Positions 18,291-27,920 of a stretch of 64,000 nucleotides of DNA are shown one piece after another. The notes below the pieces were generated by a model. That model was not told the origin of the DNA and did no database searches. It worked only from the letters and a program-made list of their open reading frames with translations. The stretch is taken from positions 5,331,298 to 5,395,297 of the forward strand of contig CP034977.1 of NCBI GenBank assembly GCA_004026145.2, given 5' to 3'. Every line of letters starts with the position of its first letter. The stretch's first letter is position 1. A program made the translations under genes and the position numbers. This stretch comes from Takifugu bimaculatus. Its lineage: Eukaryota > Chordata > Actinopteri > Tetraodontiformes > Tetraodontidae.

Positions 18291-19655
18291 TAGCGCTCTG
18301 TGGTGGGGCGGGAGGGAGGAGGCGCGTGCACGGGCAGGCTAGTGAAGTCGGAATTTCAGGGTGCGAGTCTGCGCGTCTCAGATAACTTTGATTCAGCGCG
18401 AACGCTCGCCGCCATTTAAAACAGCGCCGATCGACGCTAGGAGGCGTGTCATCATATCTGGCGTCTATCGGTGCGTTTGCTACAGGAAGTCGTCGAGTTT
18501 AGGACGCTAGGAGGCGTGTCATTCGGTGCGTGCTGGCTAACACCGAGGCTATGAGGCTAAAACCAAAGACTTGGGAAGCGTTGAATTCCTCCGCTCTTAT
18601 TTTGATACTTCCTGCGACGTGTTCAAGGTTTTATTTTGGAGAGGTTAGCCGCTAGCGCTGCCCTTTGCTGATCCTGCCGCTTACACTTTTCCTCCTCCAT
18701 TGTCACCCTGAATTGCTGTCAGGTGAGTTTAATGGTCCATTTGTTGGCGCGTTTCCACGGCAACCCGGGCCGCTTTGTCGTGTCCTCATCATTGCCGTGA
18801 CCCAGAATCCCCTGCGTCATTTTGAAGGGTTTTCAGGGTCAGGAAGGAAGGACCATCACTCCATTGGCAGATCCTTGGAAATGTGCTAGCTTTAGGAGGA
18901 ATGCTGTCAGCGCGCCCGTTAGAGCGCCCCCATCAGGTCACTTCACCTCTGGCTGTGGTAGGAAATGATGATGCTTCGCCTCACGTGGTCACGGTGGGCG
19001 CCATGTGACCGGAACCCAACCATTGGCGTCTCCAGAGGCGTGAGAAAAGACCACCGAGGTTTTTCTGTGTTACAATAAGCTAATAAGTAGCCTAATATGT
19101 AGCGTAGCATCACAGCTCACTTTGCAGGATTTAGGAATTCTCAATTTTGACCGCGTAGAGTTTGAAAGGAAACTTCCATGTCTGTGTATTCAGTCGTTAC
19201 CAACGTAGCCATTAGCATGACGTTGAGGCTAGTCACTTACATGCTAACAAGATCATGTCTCCTCTAATTGAACGTGCTGGGGTGGATTATTATGGGTAAA
19301 ATAAAGAGCGTTTATGCTAAAGTGTTGGCCAGGAACGCTCTTTAATACATGGACGACGCTCCCGTTTCTCGGAGGAGAAGTTTCTAAAGGAGTGTGTGTT
19401 TGTAGAGGTGTGTGAAGAAGCCCGGAGAGGCGAGGGCGGCGACAAAAACCAGAGTCGTACCTGAAAATTACCACTGTACAATGGAGGAAATTGTAGTTTA
19501 GACAAAAGCCAGAGAAGAGTGAGCAATCTGTCAATAAAGGGAGGCGTAATTACAGCCCAAAGAGGAGCCGATCACACGTAATCCTCCATCCCGGTCCGGG
19601 CGATGCCCACAAACACACACGTGCTCGTGCACGCAAACAAAGCGTTGCGCCTGTA
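18291..19655. other. Intergenic tract rich in GCTAAC/GCTAGC words, with a direct duplication
   Basis: The 20-base string GACGCTAGGAGGCGTGTCAT is at 18433-18452 and 18503-18522 (70-base period), each near a GGTGCGT. Many GCTAAC, TTAGC and CTAGC words occur at 18530-18660 and 19070-19250. No exon recognised. Confidence 0.6.
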
Positions 19656-19930
19656 ATAACAGTTTATGGAGCAACACTGTAGAGACACATAATAGCCATG
19701 TTTTAATTTACTCTAACAACTCTAATTATGCCTCTTATTGATCCGGGCCCACATTTTAATAGGAGCGGCCACGCCCCTCCGGCTCCAGCCATTACAGCCG
19801 CTCAATGGCCGACATTCGAAGCTTCTCCTCCTCTTCATCCCTGGTGGACGCGTCCCTGACAGAGTAATTTGTTGCTCCGATTCTGAGGCCACTGTAAACA
19901 TCACACAACAGCCATTTTAGCACTCAGAGC
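19656..19930. promoter_or_regulatory. Candidate conserved non-coding element
   Basis: CTGTAATAACAGTTTATGG, CATGTTTTAATTTAC, CTCTAATTATGCC and CACATTTTAATAGG: dense homeodomain-like cores without simple repeats until a C run at 19931. Confidence 0.38.
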
Positions 19931-21158
19931 CCCCCCCCGACAAAGACGCACTGAGAGGGGACAACAAAAGGTAAAGAAAGGCTAGTTCATTGTTGACTGC
20001 GCACAAGTGGGTCAATCTTGGCGTTTTTGTGGTGACAGCTCACCTCATTTTCTGGCTAATTGCGACTGGGTCGGGGGGGGTGGGGGGGTGTCAGAGTCAA
20101 GGTTGCAGCGGTTGCAGACGTGTTTACTCGTTTGGTTTCTCTTCGTCGCCCGTGTGAAAATTGCCCAGTAAAAGATGATTTCTCAGCTGGAGCTACTCAT
20201 AAAAAAAAAAACAGCTGCTTTGATCTTGAGGCGAAGAACAAAGAAGAAAGAGCGGCGGAGGGGCGCGAGCAGCAGCGGCAACAGCTGCGCTAACGTCGGC
20301 AACAGACGCAACTTTAGCGGGCAAACGAGAGCTGAAGTGGGGGCGCACATCTGTGATGGAGCTGTGGCTCGTAAAGGGATGGACGCAAACTTTAGTCGGA
20401 ATGCTCCGGAACGATTCTTCGTTATACAAGGAAAGAAATGAGTCACGATGCTAACGCAGCGCCGGTGCTAACAAAGTTCAAAAGGGGGTTTGTTGTCTTT
20501 GTTTGGAAGTGTGAAAACAAAGATGTTGAAAGGTTTTCCTCAAGTTTCCTTCATCTCATAATAGCTACTAGCTAACTAGCATACAGACGCCGCTAAAGAT
20601 CAACATGCGTTTTAGCTACTATGGGCTAGCACTACGGTGTTGGAAAAATCAGCCTGGAAGTTTGGGAAAAGGAGAGAGTCCGTGGTCACATCAAGCTCCG
20701 CCCCCCTGCTCACCTCCCCGGACCGCCGGCGGAGAAGAGAGCCCCACTTTAATTTTCAGCCTCCCTGTGAAGGTGCCAGCGAGGATGACACGCCGGCGTC
20801 ATCAACAGTGGCCCCACAATTCCCAGAATTCCCAGAGAAACAGGCTGGAAAAATCCGGATCGCTCACACATTAACAGATCGGGATCAAAGCCTCATCCAG
20901 GTGATCCTGGAAAATTCTGACATGGGTCTAATTATTCAATATATTGATTACTGTTAATTAAATATTGCCTCATTTGATGAATTTTTTTTTTAGCGTAATC
21001 AGCTGGAAGAAAACGCAAATATTTGAATAAAAAAATAGAAAAATAAGAAACAGGATCAAAGAAAAGAGATAAAAAGTGATAATCGACAAAAGAAATCCAC
21101 AATTAGCTGCTTTAGTTTGACTAGCAGAGACCAACACAACTGCACTCCATCTGTCTGC
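19931..21158. other. Intergenic, nothing recognised
   Basis: GCTAAC/CTAGC words cluster at 20440-20640. AT-rich 20930-21110 (AATATATTGATTACTG, poly-T at 20981-20991). No splice-supported exon found. Confidence 0.55.
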
Positions 21159-21187
21159 CACACACACACACACACACTACACACACA

Positions 21188-21245
<58 letters not shown>
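21159..21245. repeat. (CA)n microsatellite
   Basis: About 43 repeats with CTA and CC interruptions near 21178 and 21194. Confidence 0.97.
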
Positions 21246-21248
<3 letters not shown>

Positions 21249-21341
21249 TTAATCCCACCATCCTTACCTCCCCCTTGAACTTTATCACCTATTAACTGCA
21301 GACCAAGTAAATCCCACATGGAAAAAAGTGAGGGGTTGGTC

Positions 21342-21344
<3 letters not shown>

Positions 21345-21396
<52 letters not shown>
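21345..21396. repeat. (CA)n microsatellite
   Basis: About 26 perfect repeats, 100 bases after the previous CA array. Confidence 0.97.
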
Positions 21397-21398
<2 letters not shown>

Positions 21399-22518
21399 CT
21401 ATAGCCGGTGGGCTGGCACGTACGTGCCCTTGCTGTATGACATGATGGGGCAAAAAACAGTTATTTCCCACTACACGCTTCTTCAAATTGAGTCTTATCC
21501 ACCATCGAGCTTCCGTCCTCCTCCCGGCTCGCCACCTTTCCCCCCCAGCGCCATCCATCCATCCATCCCACACCTCCCATCCTCCCCTCGTCTGGGACCT
21601 GTTTCCCTGAACAACGCTGTCCTCAGCGAGCTAAGACGGCGAAGGTGAGCTAATGGCGCCGCCGCTGCCGCCGTGACCACGTCGTTAAGAAATGAGGCGA
21701 CATTACGATCGTACCGAGGTCGACCGCTGATTTCCAGTTCTTCTTTGATGGTAACAGTTGGTTTCCTGTCATGTGATCGCTGGTTTTGCACGTTTTCTTG
21801 AGCTAGCCTGTTAGCTGATAGCTTCACACATTGTGACCGAACACACGGAAAGGTGGCGACGGCGCCGCTAAGCACCTGTGTGGGAGTCGGGACCAGTTAA
21901 TTGGGGGCAGCTGGAACAACTGGGGACAGAATGTCTAATTGGAAGAGGCGAGTTTTGGGTCAGCGTTGGGGTTATGCACAGGTTAGCCTTGGCTAACTAA
22001 CGGTAACTCTCCGTAAACCCAACGGGGGCTGTGGATTTAGTTGCTCATTAGGAGGAAACTGAGTATTCTGTTCATGACAATTTAAATTTTACCGATCAAA
22101 CCAGATCAGAGACAAAATACCTGCTAACGATCAGACGACGTTAAGGGAGGGGCGGAGCCATTTCAGCTCACGATTAATTTGAACATCAGCGTTATTTTTC
22201 ACTCAGTTATTTTCAGAATTGCATTTGTATTTTCTATTCAATCAGTTAAAATTACATATTATTACGAGAAAACATCAAAAATAAGTGTATAGCAGTTGAA
22301 CACTTATAATTGTGTGTTTATTCCTCTTTTTATAAGAAGAGTTTTCATCATTTGTATTGACTTTAGCGAGGATTTAGGCCACGCCCACCTCTACAATTCG
22401 ACCAATCAGCAACTCCCCAATGATTTATTTATTTTCGATTCCAAAGGTAATTTTGATTCCATTAATGATCCATAACTATTTATGAGACTTTAACTGGTTG
22501 ACAGAGAAGACATGAATG
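21397..22518. other. Intergenic, no gene confirmed
   Basis: A donor-like AAG|GTGAGC at 21643-21651 follows a C-ending codon run (21608-21645), but no acceptor/protein match makes it an exon. 22180-22480 is AT-rich (ATTTATTTATTTTC near 22423). Confidence 0.5.
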
Positions 22519-22607
22519 AGTGTGTGTGTGTGTGTGTGTGCGTCCGTGTGTGTGTGTGTGTGCGTCTGTGTGTGTGTGTGTGCGTCCGTGCGTGCGTGTG
22601 TGTGTGC

Positions 22608-22652
<45 letters not shown>
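22519..22652. repeat. Compound (GT)n with GCGTCC/GCGTCT interruptions
   Basis: 134 bases of GT broken at near-regular intervals by TGCGTCCGTG or TGCGTCTGTG, giving a higher-order unit of roughly 20-40 bases before a final pure GT block. Confidence 0.97.
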
Positions 22653-22656
<4 letters not shown>

Positions 22657-22851
22657 GGAGATGCTGAGAATCAAATAGTTTTTGCTTCCATCTGACCTGA
22701 ATTGAGGGACGCTCCCTCTGTTACCCATGATGCACTCTGCTATAGATTATTTACAAGGGCGTAACGTTAGCGTTAGCATTGAGCTGAAGAAACACACGAT
22801 TTGGGGATATTTTAAAGCAACTGGAAGAGCCGATGGTGTAGCCACAGCATC

Positions 22852-22854
<3 letters not shown>

Positions 22855-22912
<58 letters not shown>

Positions 22913-22917
22913 ACACA
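22855..22917. repeat. (CA)n microsatellite
   Basis: Nearly perfect, one CAGAC interruption near 22907. Confidence 0.97.
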
Positions 22918-23395
22918 TTAAATGAACCAATTAGGGACTCGGCAGGACCTGATACGACACCGAGGCAACAGGAGCTAAAACAAATCTGGTGTCTAACGTC
23001 GGCGGCCGTCCTGCCGGGAAAACACATTTGACAGTAATGAACTGGGAGCCTCATTTCTGTAAATGTGGCCGTGCACGCGCTCCATACATCACGCCCAGCT
23101 GCGCACGTGCGCGCGCTTTGCCGCACGGATGCCGGGACCGCCCCCACCGTCGGCGTCCCCTTCCATCCTCTCGGATCTTTATTTATTCCCAGTTATTCCG
23201 ACGACGTCCCGACTGAGGCCTGCCACCCCACGCCTGGCCAGTAGGGGGCAGTCACGAGGGGAAACTGGGTGCATAATAACGCCACCCCCCCCCCCCCCAT
23301 GTGTGGAAATGTCAGGGAACACGCCGCGGTCGTGTACGGACATGACAGCGGCGCTCCTGACAGCGCTGGCCCTTTAAACGGCCCCCACCTCTTTA
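22918..23395. other. Intergenic, CpG-containing
   Basis: GCGCACGTGCGCGC alternating patch at about 23100-23114; C run at 23286-23299. No gene recognised. Confidence 0.5.
23238..23249 (+). promoter_or_regulatory. CTCF core motif
   Basis: CCAGTAGGGGGC, exact match to the core, followed by AGTCAC. Confidence 0.5.
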
Positions 23396-23520
23396 TTCAA
23401 AGCAGGGGCCTGATTTCTCGCCCAGAACCTGATAAGAGGTTTGAAAACAGGAACCCAATTCCCATTATCTGCCCCCCTTATTGTCTGCATTAAACTGCCC
23501 CCCCCCTGGTAACTTGTTCT
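23396..23520. promoter_or_regulatory. Candidate conserved non-coding element
   Basis: AACCTGATAAGAGG and CCCATTATCTGCCC are GATA-type cores in opposite orientation; followed by CTTATTGTCTGC (Sox-like ATTGT) and TGCATTAAAC. Confidence 0.33.
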
Positions 23521-23559
23521 GCCGTAATGCTACACTTGTCTGGCCGCAACACGCCGCCG

Positions 23560-23760
23560 CTGAAAGCCAATCACGCCATGCAAATGAAGGCCGTGGCGCC
23601 GTCCTGGAGGCGGGAGCGAGCGGCGGTTTATCGGGAGGACGAGGTTCCTGCCTGCTGCTGATTGCCCCGCAGGCGCGCGCACGTGCGGGACGCCGTGCGC
23701 ACACGCGGGACGGCGCCCGCGACCCGGCGCGCCTCTCCGGGCTCGATTGAACCGTCGCCC
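23560..23760. other. CpG-dense segment
   Basis: CpG dinucleotides are close to GpC frequency, especially 23660-23750, with CGCGCGCACGTGCGG alternation. It could be a CpG-island promoter, but no adjacent gene is recognised. Confidence 0.4.
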
Positions 23761-23834
23761 TCAGAGTCTCAAAGCTGGAGATGACCCCTTTGATAGTGGA
23801 ACCGATGAAGAGCGAGCGTCTCTGAGGAAGAGGA

Positions 23835-23918
23835 TGGGGGACCGGGGGGGACCGTGAGGGACCGGGGGGGAACCGTGGGGACCGTGAGGGGACCGTGGGG
23901 GACCGTTGGTACCGTTGG
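23835..23918 (+). repeat. GGGACCGTGAGG-type minisatellite
   Basis: Seven or so imperfect copies of a 10-14-base GGACCG(T/G)G(A/G)GG unit. Confidence 0.85.
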
Positions 23919-24008
23919 GTTTAACCCAGTGGTTGGGAAAACGGCGCCCATGTGACCCGACCGGGCTGAAGAGTGTCGCTTTTCAGGACTTTCTTCCATC
24001 AGTGTTGA

Positions 24009-24020
24009 CCAGCAGGGGGC
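24009..24020 (+). promoter_or_regulatory. CTCF core motif
   Basis: CCAGCAGGGGGC, exact match. It faces two opposite-strand near-matches within 80 bases. Confidence 0.5.
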
Positions 24021-24038
24021 GGTAGAACGCGGTGGAGA

Positions 24039-24114
24039 AGCTCCGCCCCCTGCTGCGCTGCTCCTCCAGAAGCTCCGCCCCCTGCTGCGCTGCTCCTCCA
24101 GGAGCTCCGCCCCC
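24039..24114 (-). repeat. 32-bp tandem duplication carrying two minus-strand CTCF-like cores
   Basis: A 32-base unit beginning AGCTCCGCCCCCTGCTGCGC occurs at 24039-24070 and 24071-24102, with a third partial copy to 24114. Each full copy holds, on the minus strand, GCAGCAGGGGGC (24045-24056 and 24077-24088), one mismatch from the CTCF core, next to a GGGCGGAGC box. Confidence 0.85.
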
Positions 24115-24229
24115 CGTCCCCTGACGTCTCCATCCCCGTCCCTCCTCCGTGGCCGGCCGGTCCCGCTCAGGTCACGTCCCCCCGTCCCCACCTTCAGCCT
24201 CATTTACCCCGCTCCTCTTCCTCGCCGCG

Positions 24230-24490
24230 GGCTCGTTTTAATTTATGCCCGGCGCAGGAAGCGGCCGGGTGTCTGCAGAGCAGCAGATAGCTGTTAATGA
24301 GAAGACCCCCCCACACCCTTTATCTCCTTTCTTCTGCCCCCATTATCTGGGCGCAGTCTATAATCGTACAGTTACCTCACCGGGTGTGATAATGCCCCAA
24401 CAGGCGAGCAGCGCTGATGAGCTTTCAATGCTGCGTGCGCCACACAATGCTGCTATCGGGAGAGCGCACGCTTTATTTATTTATTTAGCT
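24230..24490. promoter_or_regulatory. Candidate conserved non-coding element
   Basis: AGCAGATAGCTGTTAATGAG, CCTTTATCTCC, CATTATCTGGG and GTGTGATAATGCC give four GATA-type cores, ending in TTTATTTATTTATTTAGC. A 145-codon frame overlaps but has no family features. Confidence 0.35.
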
Positions 24491-24704
24491 GAGAAAATGG
24501 GGGGGTGGGGGGGTGCTGGGGGGGGGTGGATGCAGTCACACAAGCAGGACGAGCTGACTAAATATCCCCAATATCCTCTGAATTTACAACGGCGGCCCCC
24601 ATCGAAACACGCCGGATCCCCCCCCCTCTGCCAGCTGCAGCAGTTTCTTATCTCCCCCTTCCCTCTTCTTCCTTGGAGATAACAGTAATTCTTCGCCACG
24701 CTGT

Positions 24705-24758
24705 CCCCCCCCCCCCCCCCCACCACCCCACTACACACACACACACACACACACACAC
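24705..24758. repeat. Poly-C (17) and (CA)n
   Basis: C17 at 24705-24721, CCACCCCAC spacer, then about 12 CA repeats. Confidence 0.95.
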
Positions 24759-24830
24759 GTCCTACACTCTGTCCATCTCTCATCAAGCTTTCCAGACTCT
24801 CTCTCTCTGTGTCTCTCTTTCTCCCTCTTG

Positions 24831-24833
<3 letters not shown>

Positions 24834-24881
<48 letters not shown>
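24834..24881. repeat. (CA)n microsatellite
   Basis: About 24 perfect repeats after a CT-rich stretch (24798-24830). Confidence 0.97.
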
Positions 24882-24886
<5 letters not shown>

Positions 24887-24953
24887 TGCTAGCAGTGTCT
24901 TTCTGCTCAGTCAAGATAAAGGGTTAAGACGGCGCTCGGACGGCCCTTCTTTG

Positions 24954-25016
24954 TGAGGGGGGGTGATGAGAATGGTGGGGGTTGGGGGGGAGGGAGGGGG
25001 AGGGGGGGGGGGGGGG
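24954..25016 (+). repeat. G-rich tract
   Basis: Successive G runs, the last 15 G long at 25002-25016. Strong G-quadruplex potential on the + strand. Confidence 0.9.
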
Positions 25017-25179
25017 AATCAAGTACTCGAGTACAGATTATTTTATCAGTTGTAAAAAAGGGTCTTTTTCCGCTGCTCGCCGTCCCTCTTTCTCATGTTC
25101 CCCTCTCTTTATGCGCTCTCTGTGTGGATATATATTTATATATGTTATCTCCTCTCCTTTTTTTTTTTTGTAGTTTTTT

Positions 25180-25375
25180 TAATGTGGCTGCAGCCCGGAG
25201 TGTTGCAGCCCGATAAAAGAATTAGCGGTTGCACACGGGGACCCGGGCTCTGAGTACGCCGGCGAATTAGAATGTCTATCTCTGTCGCTCTCGGCTCATC
25301 CGCCGCGGCTAGCCGTGCTCGCACTCGTAAACAATTTAATCTTTTCACCACAGTTTGGAAGAGAGAGGAGAAGGA
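25180..25375. promoter_or_regulatory. Candidate conserved non-coding element
   Basis: AATGTGGCTGCAGCCC, CGATAAAAGAATTAGC, GAATTAGAATGTC and AAACAATTTAATC stretches; repeat-free between a T run and C-rich DNA. Confidence 0.3.
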
Positions 25376-25669
25376 GTGAATGAGGGAGGGAGAATGAGGA
25401 GGACACTGCCCCCCCCTCCCTGCCCCCCCCCCCCACCCCCGCCCCCCCCCCCGACCTCTCCTTTTAAACAAGAAACCTGACGCAAACGCTTGTAAGGTGC
25501 TTGAAGATTGAATCAGCTCGCTTTCATTTTTCCTCTCCTCCTCGCCGTCGTTCTTTTGGGTCCTTCTCTGCCTCTTTTTTATGGCGTCCCATTCACCCCC
25601 CCACCCCCCCCACCCCCCTGCCCCCCCCCTCCTCCGCCGCACCTTCCTGTTCTTCCTCTTCTCTCCGTT
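25376..25669. other. C-rich low-complexity DNA
   Basis: C runs near 25410-25453 and 25596-25629 separated by GA- or CT-rich stretches. Minus-strand frames read Gly/Arg-rich peptides that reflect composition. Confidence 0.65.
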
Positions 25670-25754
25670 TTGAAATTGAAGATGTGTAGAGGCTCGGGCT
25701 CTGGGGCCAGAGTCTATTTTGGAGCTGTAATAAAATTCATAGCCTGACACTCTC

Positions 25755-25822
<68 letters not shown>

Positions 25823-25975
25823 GGTCAGGGGAATCACACCACCGTAAATAGTGGTCTCTTGCTGTATTACCTCTAAACCATCGCTCATATGTGCGGCGCT
25901 CCGGCTGTATTTTGCCAGACTCCAGCCGTGTTCTGTCTTTATTCATGGTAAACTATCAATTCACTCCGGCGACAC
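25670..25975. promoter_or_regulatory. Candidate CNE split by a CA array
   Basis: Left part ends GAGCTGTAATAAAATTCATAG and right part starts GGGAATCACACC; both are repeat-free AT-leaning sequence. About 31 CA repeats (25759-25821) sit between them. The right part holds ACCGTAAATAGTGG and CTTTATTCATGGTAAAC. Confidence 0.33.
25759..25821. repeat. (CA)n microsatellite
   Basis: About 31 perfect repeats. Confidence 0.97.
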
Positions 25976-27061
25976 ACACACGCGCCTCGGTCGGCGCCGG
26001 CGACGGGCCGCGGCCCGGCTGCCGAGAATTATGGGAGATGCCGACGCGCGCACTCCATAATGTTGATGAACTGGCCTTGGTGTTGCCGGGCGCCGGCGTC
26101 TCCGAGAGGCAGTTCAACGCCGCGGCTGCACTGTGGAGGTTTGGACCCGGAACACCACGGAACAGAGAGCGGGGGTCCAAGACAAACGGTCCCAGCTCGC
26201 CTGCGCACAACAACGACGGTCGCAATAGTTGCCAAACTTTCTGAGGTGATGCCTCAATTCGGGCCAGACGTGGGGGCCAGGTGGGCGGGTCCACTTCAGG
26301 TGTCTGCTGAAACACCCGTTAGCTGCTTTTAGCCGCAACACCTCAAGTGTTCCGAAGTAAATGAGAGGTCGGAGGGGCCAAGCGGGCGATCGGAAACCTG
26401 TCTCATAGTTACAGAGGGTCGGACTAGCTTATTGACCCCCCCCCCCCCCGGCGGGTCGGGTCTACCGGTCTCGACTCTGGGACGGTTGAACCGCGGTGAA
26501 GCTAACCCTCAACTTTAAAGACTGTAGTCCAGAAATACCTCACAAGTATATGAATTCAACTGGGAGTGTGTGTGTAAATGGGTGTACAGGGCCGGAATTT
26601 GAATGAGAGAAGGGCGGAGGGGTGGAGGGGGGGGCAGGATGATAGGGATCAGCTGGTGGCAACGCGAGGCCCTGAGGTAAAGAGATAACACCCTCATTTG
26701 AATGCACACTGACACACACGTACAATGAATGGCTCCTGCTAACAAGAGGAGGGACCCGGCGGCCGGCGGCGGCGGCGTGGATCTGTCAGGACGCCTGATC
26801 CACGCTCCGATGTGCAGCTCCGAAGGAAGATCAGCTCACTGGGAAGCTGCTGGCTGGGGTGCTGCAGTACAGAGAGGAGCAGATCAATATCTGGTGTTTG
26901 TTCGAGTACAGAGCGGCATGTTAGCATCACCTTAGCCACACGTAGCCTCAGCTGTCCGGACCTCATTAATACAGCATTTTCTAAAATCTGCTGCCTGATT
27001 CTGGCCTGTTTGGGCAACCTCGCACGTCCATGAGTTCATCAGTGTTCAGCAGCTAGAGGGA
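25976..27061. other. Intergenic, no gene recognised
   Basis: CpG-rich near 25985-26110; C14 at 26436-26449; GGCGGC repeats near 26759-26775. Short overlapping frames only. Confidence 0.55.
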
Positions 27062-27069
27062 GTGTGTGT

Positions 27070-27116
<47 letters not shown>
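27062..27116. repeat. (GT)n microsatellite
   Basis: One GAGT interruption near 27074. Confidence 0.97.
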
Positions 27117-27117
<1 letters not shown>

Positions 27118-27269
27118 ACGATACAGTAGATGGACATGATGGGAGGTTGGCGGCGGGTTCTTAATCAACCTCAGTCAGTCTTTGCTGCTCTTGTTGAGTG
27201 GCTGCCATCATCCTGACATTTAAAATATTCATTAATTATCTCGCTGGCTTGATGAGCTTTCCCTGACGT

Positions 27270-27270
<1 letters not shown>

Positions 27271-27353
<83 letters not shown>
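27271..27353. repeat. Long perfect (CA)n microsatellite
   Basis: About 41 uninterrupted repeats, among the longest pure CA tracts in the window. Confidence 0.98.
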
Positions 27354-27355
<2 letters not shown>

Positions 27356-27420
27356 CCTGTCACTCCTCGCCGTCTCATCATGGTGGATTCTTGGGTTTTT
27401 CCCACATTCGCTCTTCATCA

Positions 27421-27560
27421 TCTCGTGGCTCAGAGGTGTAACCGGAGGGTTGCTGGTTCAATTCCCAGCATGGCGACGGGCCGGGGTGTCCCTCACCAGC
27501 CCTGATTGTTCAGCCAGCTTCGGAACCGGATGCTGAGCCCAGAAGAAGCCATCGGTCCTG
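27421..27560 (+). mobile_element. Relic of a tRNA-derived SINE
   Basis: CGTGGCTCAGAGG resembles a tRNA A-box region. AACCGGAGGGTTGCTGG looks like an anticodon-arm hairpin, and GGTTCAATTCCCAGC is a near-perfect B box with T-arm. The D-arm to anticodon part is shortened by roughly 15 bases, so this is not a functional tRNA. The tRNA-unrelated body is presumed to extend to about 27560; no tail or target-site duplication is clear. Confidence 0.5.
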
Positions 27561-27589
27561 CTCCACGGACACGTTCCATCGCTGTTTAC

Positions 27590-27740
27590 GCTCGCCAAAC
27601 CTCCTCCGAGGCGCCTTTTTTAGGCCTTCCAGCCCATAATGCCCATTCTTAATGGAAGCTCTTCAACACTAGATGTCATCTCAAATGGAAGGCATTTAAT
27701 TATAATTAATTGAATCTATGTGTAATTGGATTAGGAGGCT
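27590..27740. promoter_or_regulatory. Candidate conserved non-coding element, homeodomain-rich
   Basis: CCCATAATGCCCATTCTTAATGG, GGCATTTAATTATAATTAATTG, then GTAATTGGATTAGG. At least five TAAT/ATTA cores in about 60 bases. Confidence 0.4.
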
Positions 27741-27868
27741 GGAGCAGCAGTGGCGCCTGCCCGATAGGGAGGAACCAATAAACAGGTTCCAGTCTCCGGG
27801 CACTCGGACCAAAGCAGAAGCTAAAAATAAAAACCAATTCCTGGTCCATCACGCTGCTGCTGCTGCTG

Positions 27869-27870
27869 CG

Positions 27871-27917
<47 letters not shown>

Positions 27918-27920
27918 TTT
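27869..27920. repeat. (TTTA)n tetranucleotide repeat
   Basis: About 13 copies of TTTA. Confidence 0.97.

Noticed and set aside
21608..21651. Small exon ending at AAG|GTGAGC
   Set aside because: A single donor-like string with a short codon-biased run; no protein match or partner exon could be found.
27421..27470. Functional tRNA gene
   Set aside because: The B box is good but the D arm to anticodon part is too short to fold as a cloverleaf; a SINE relic fits better.
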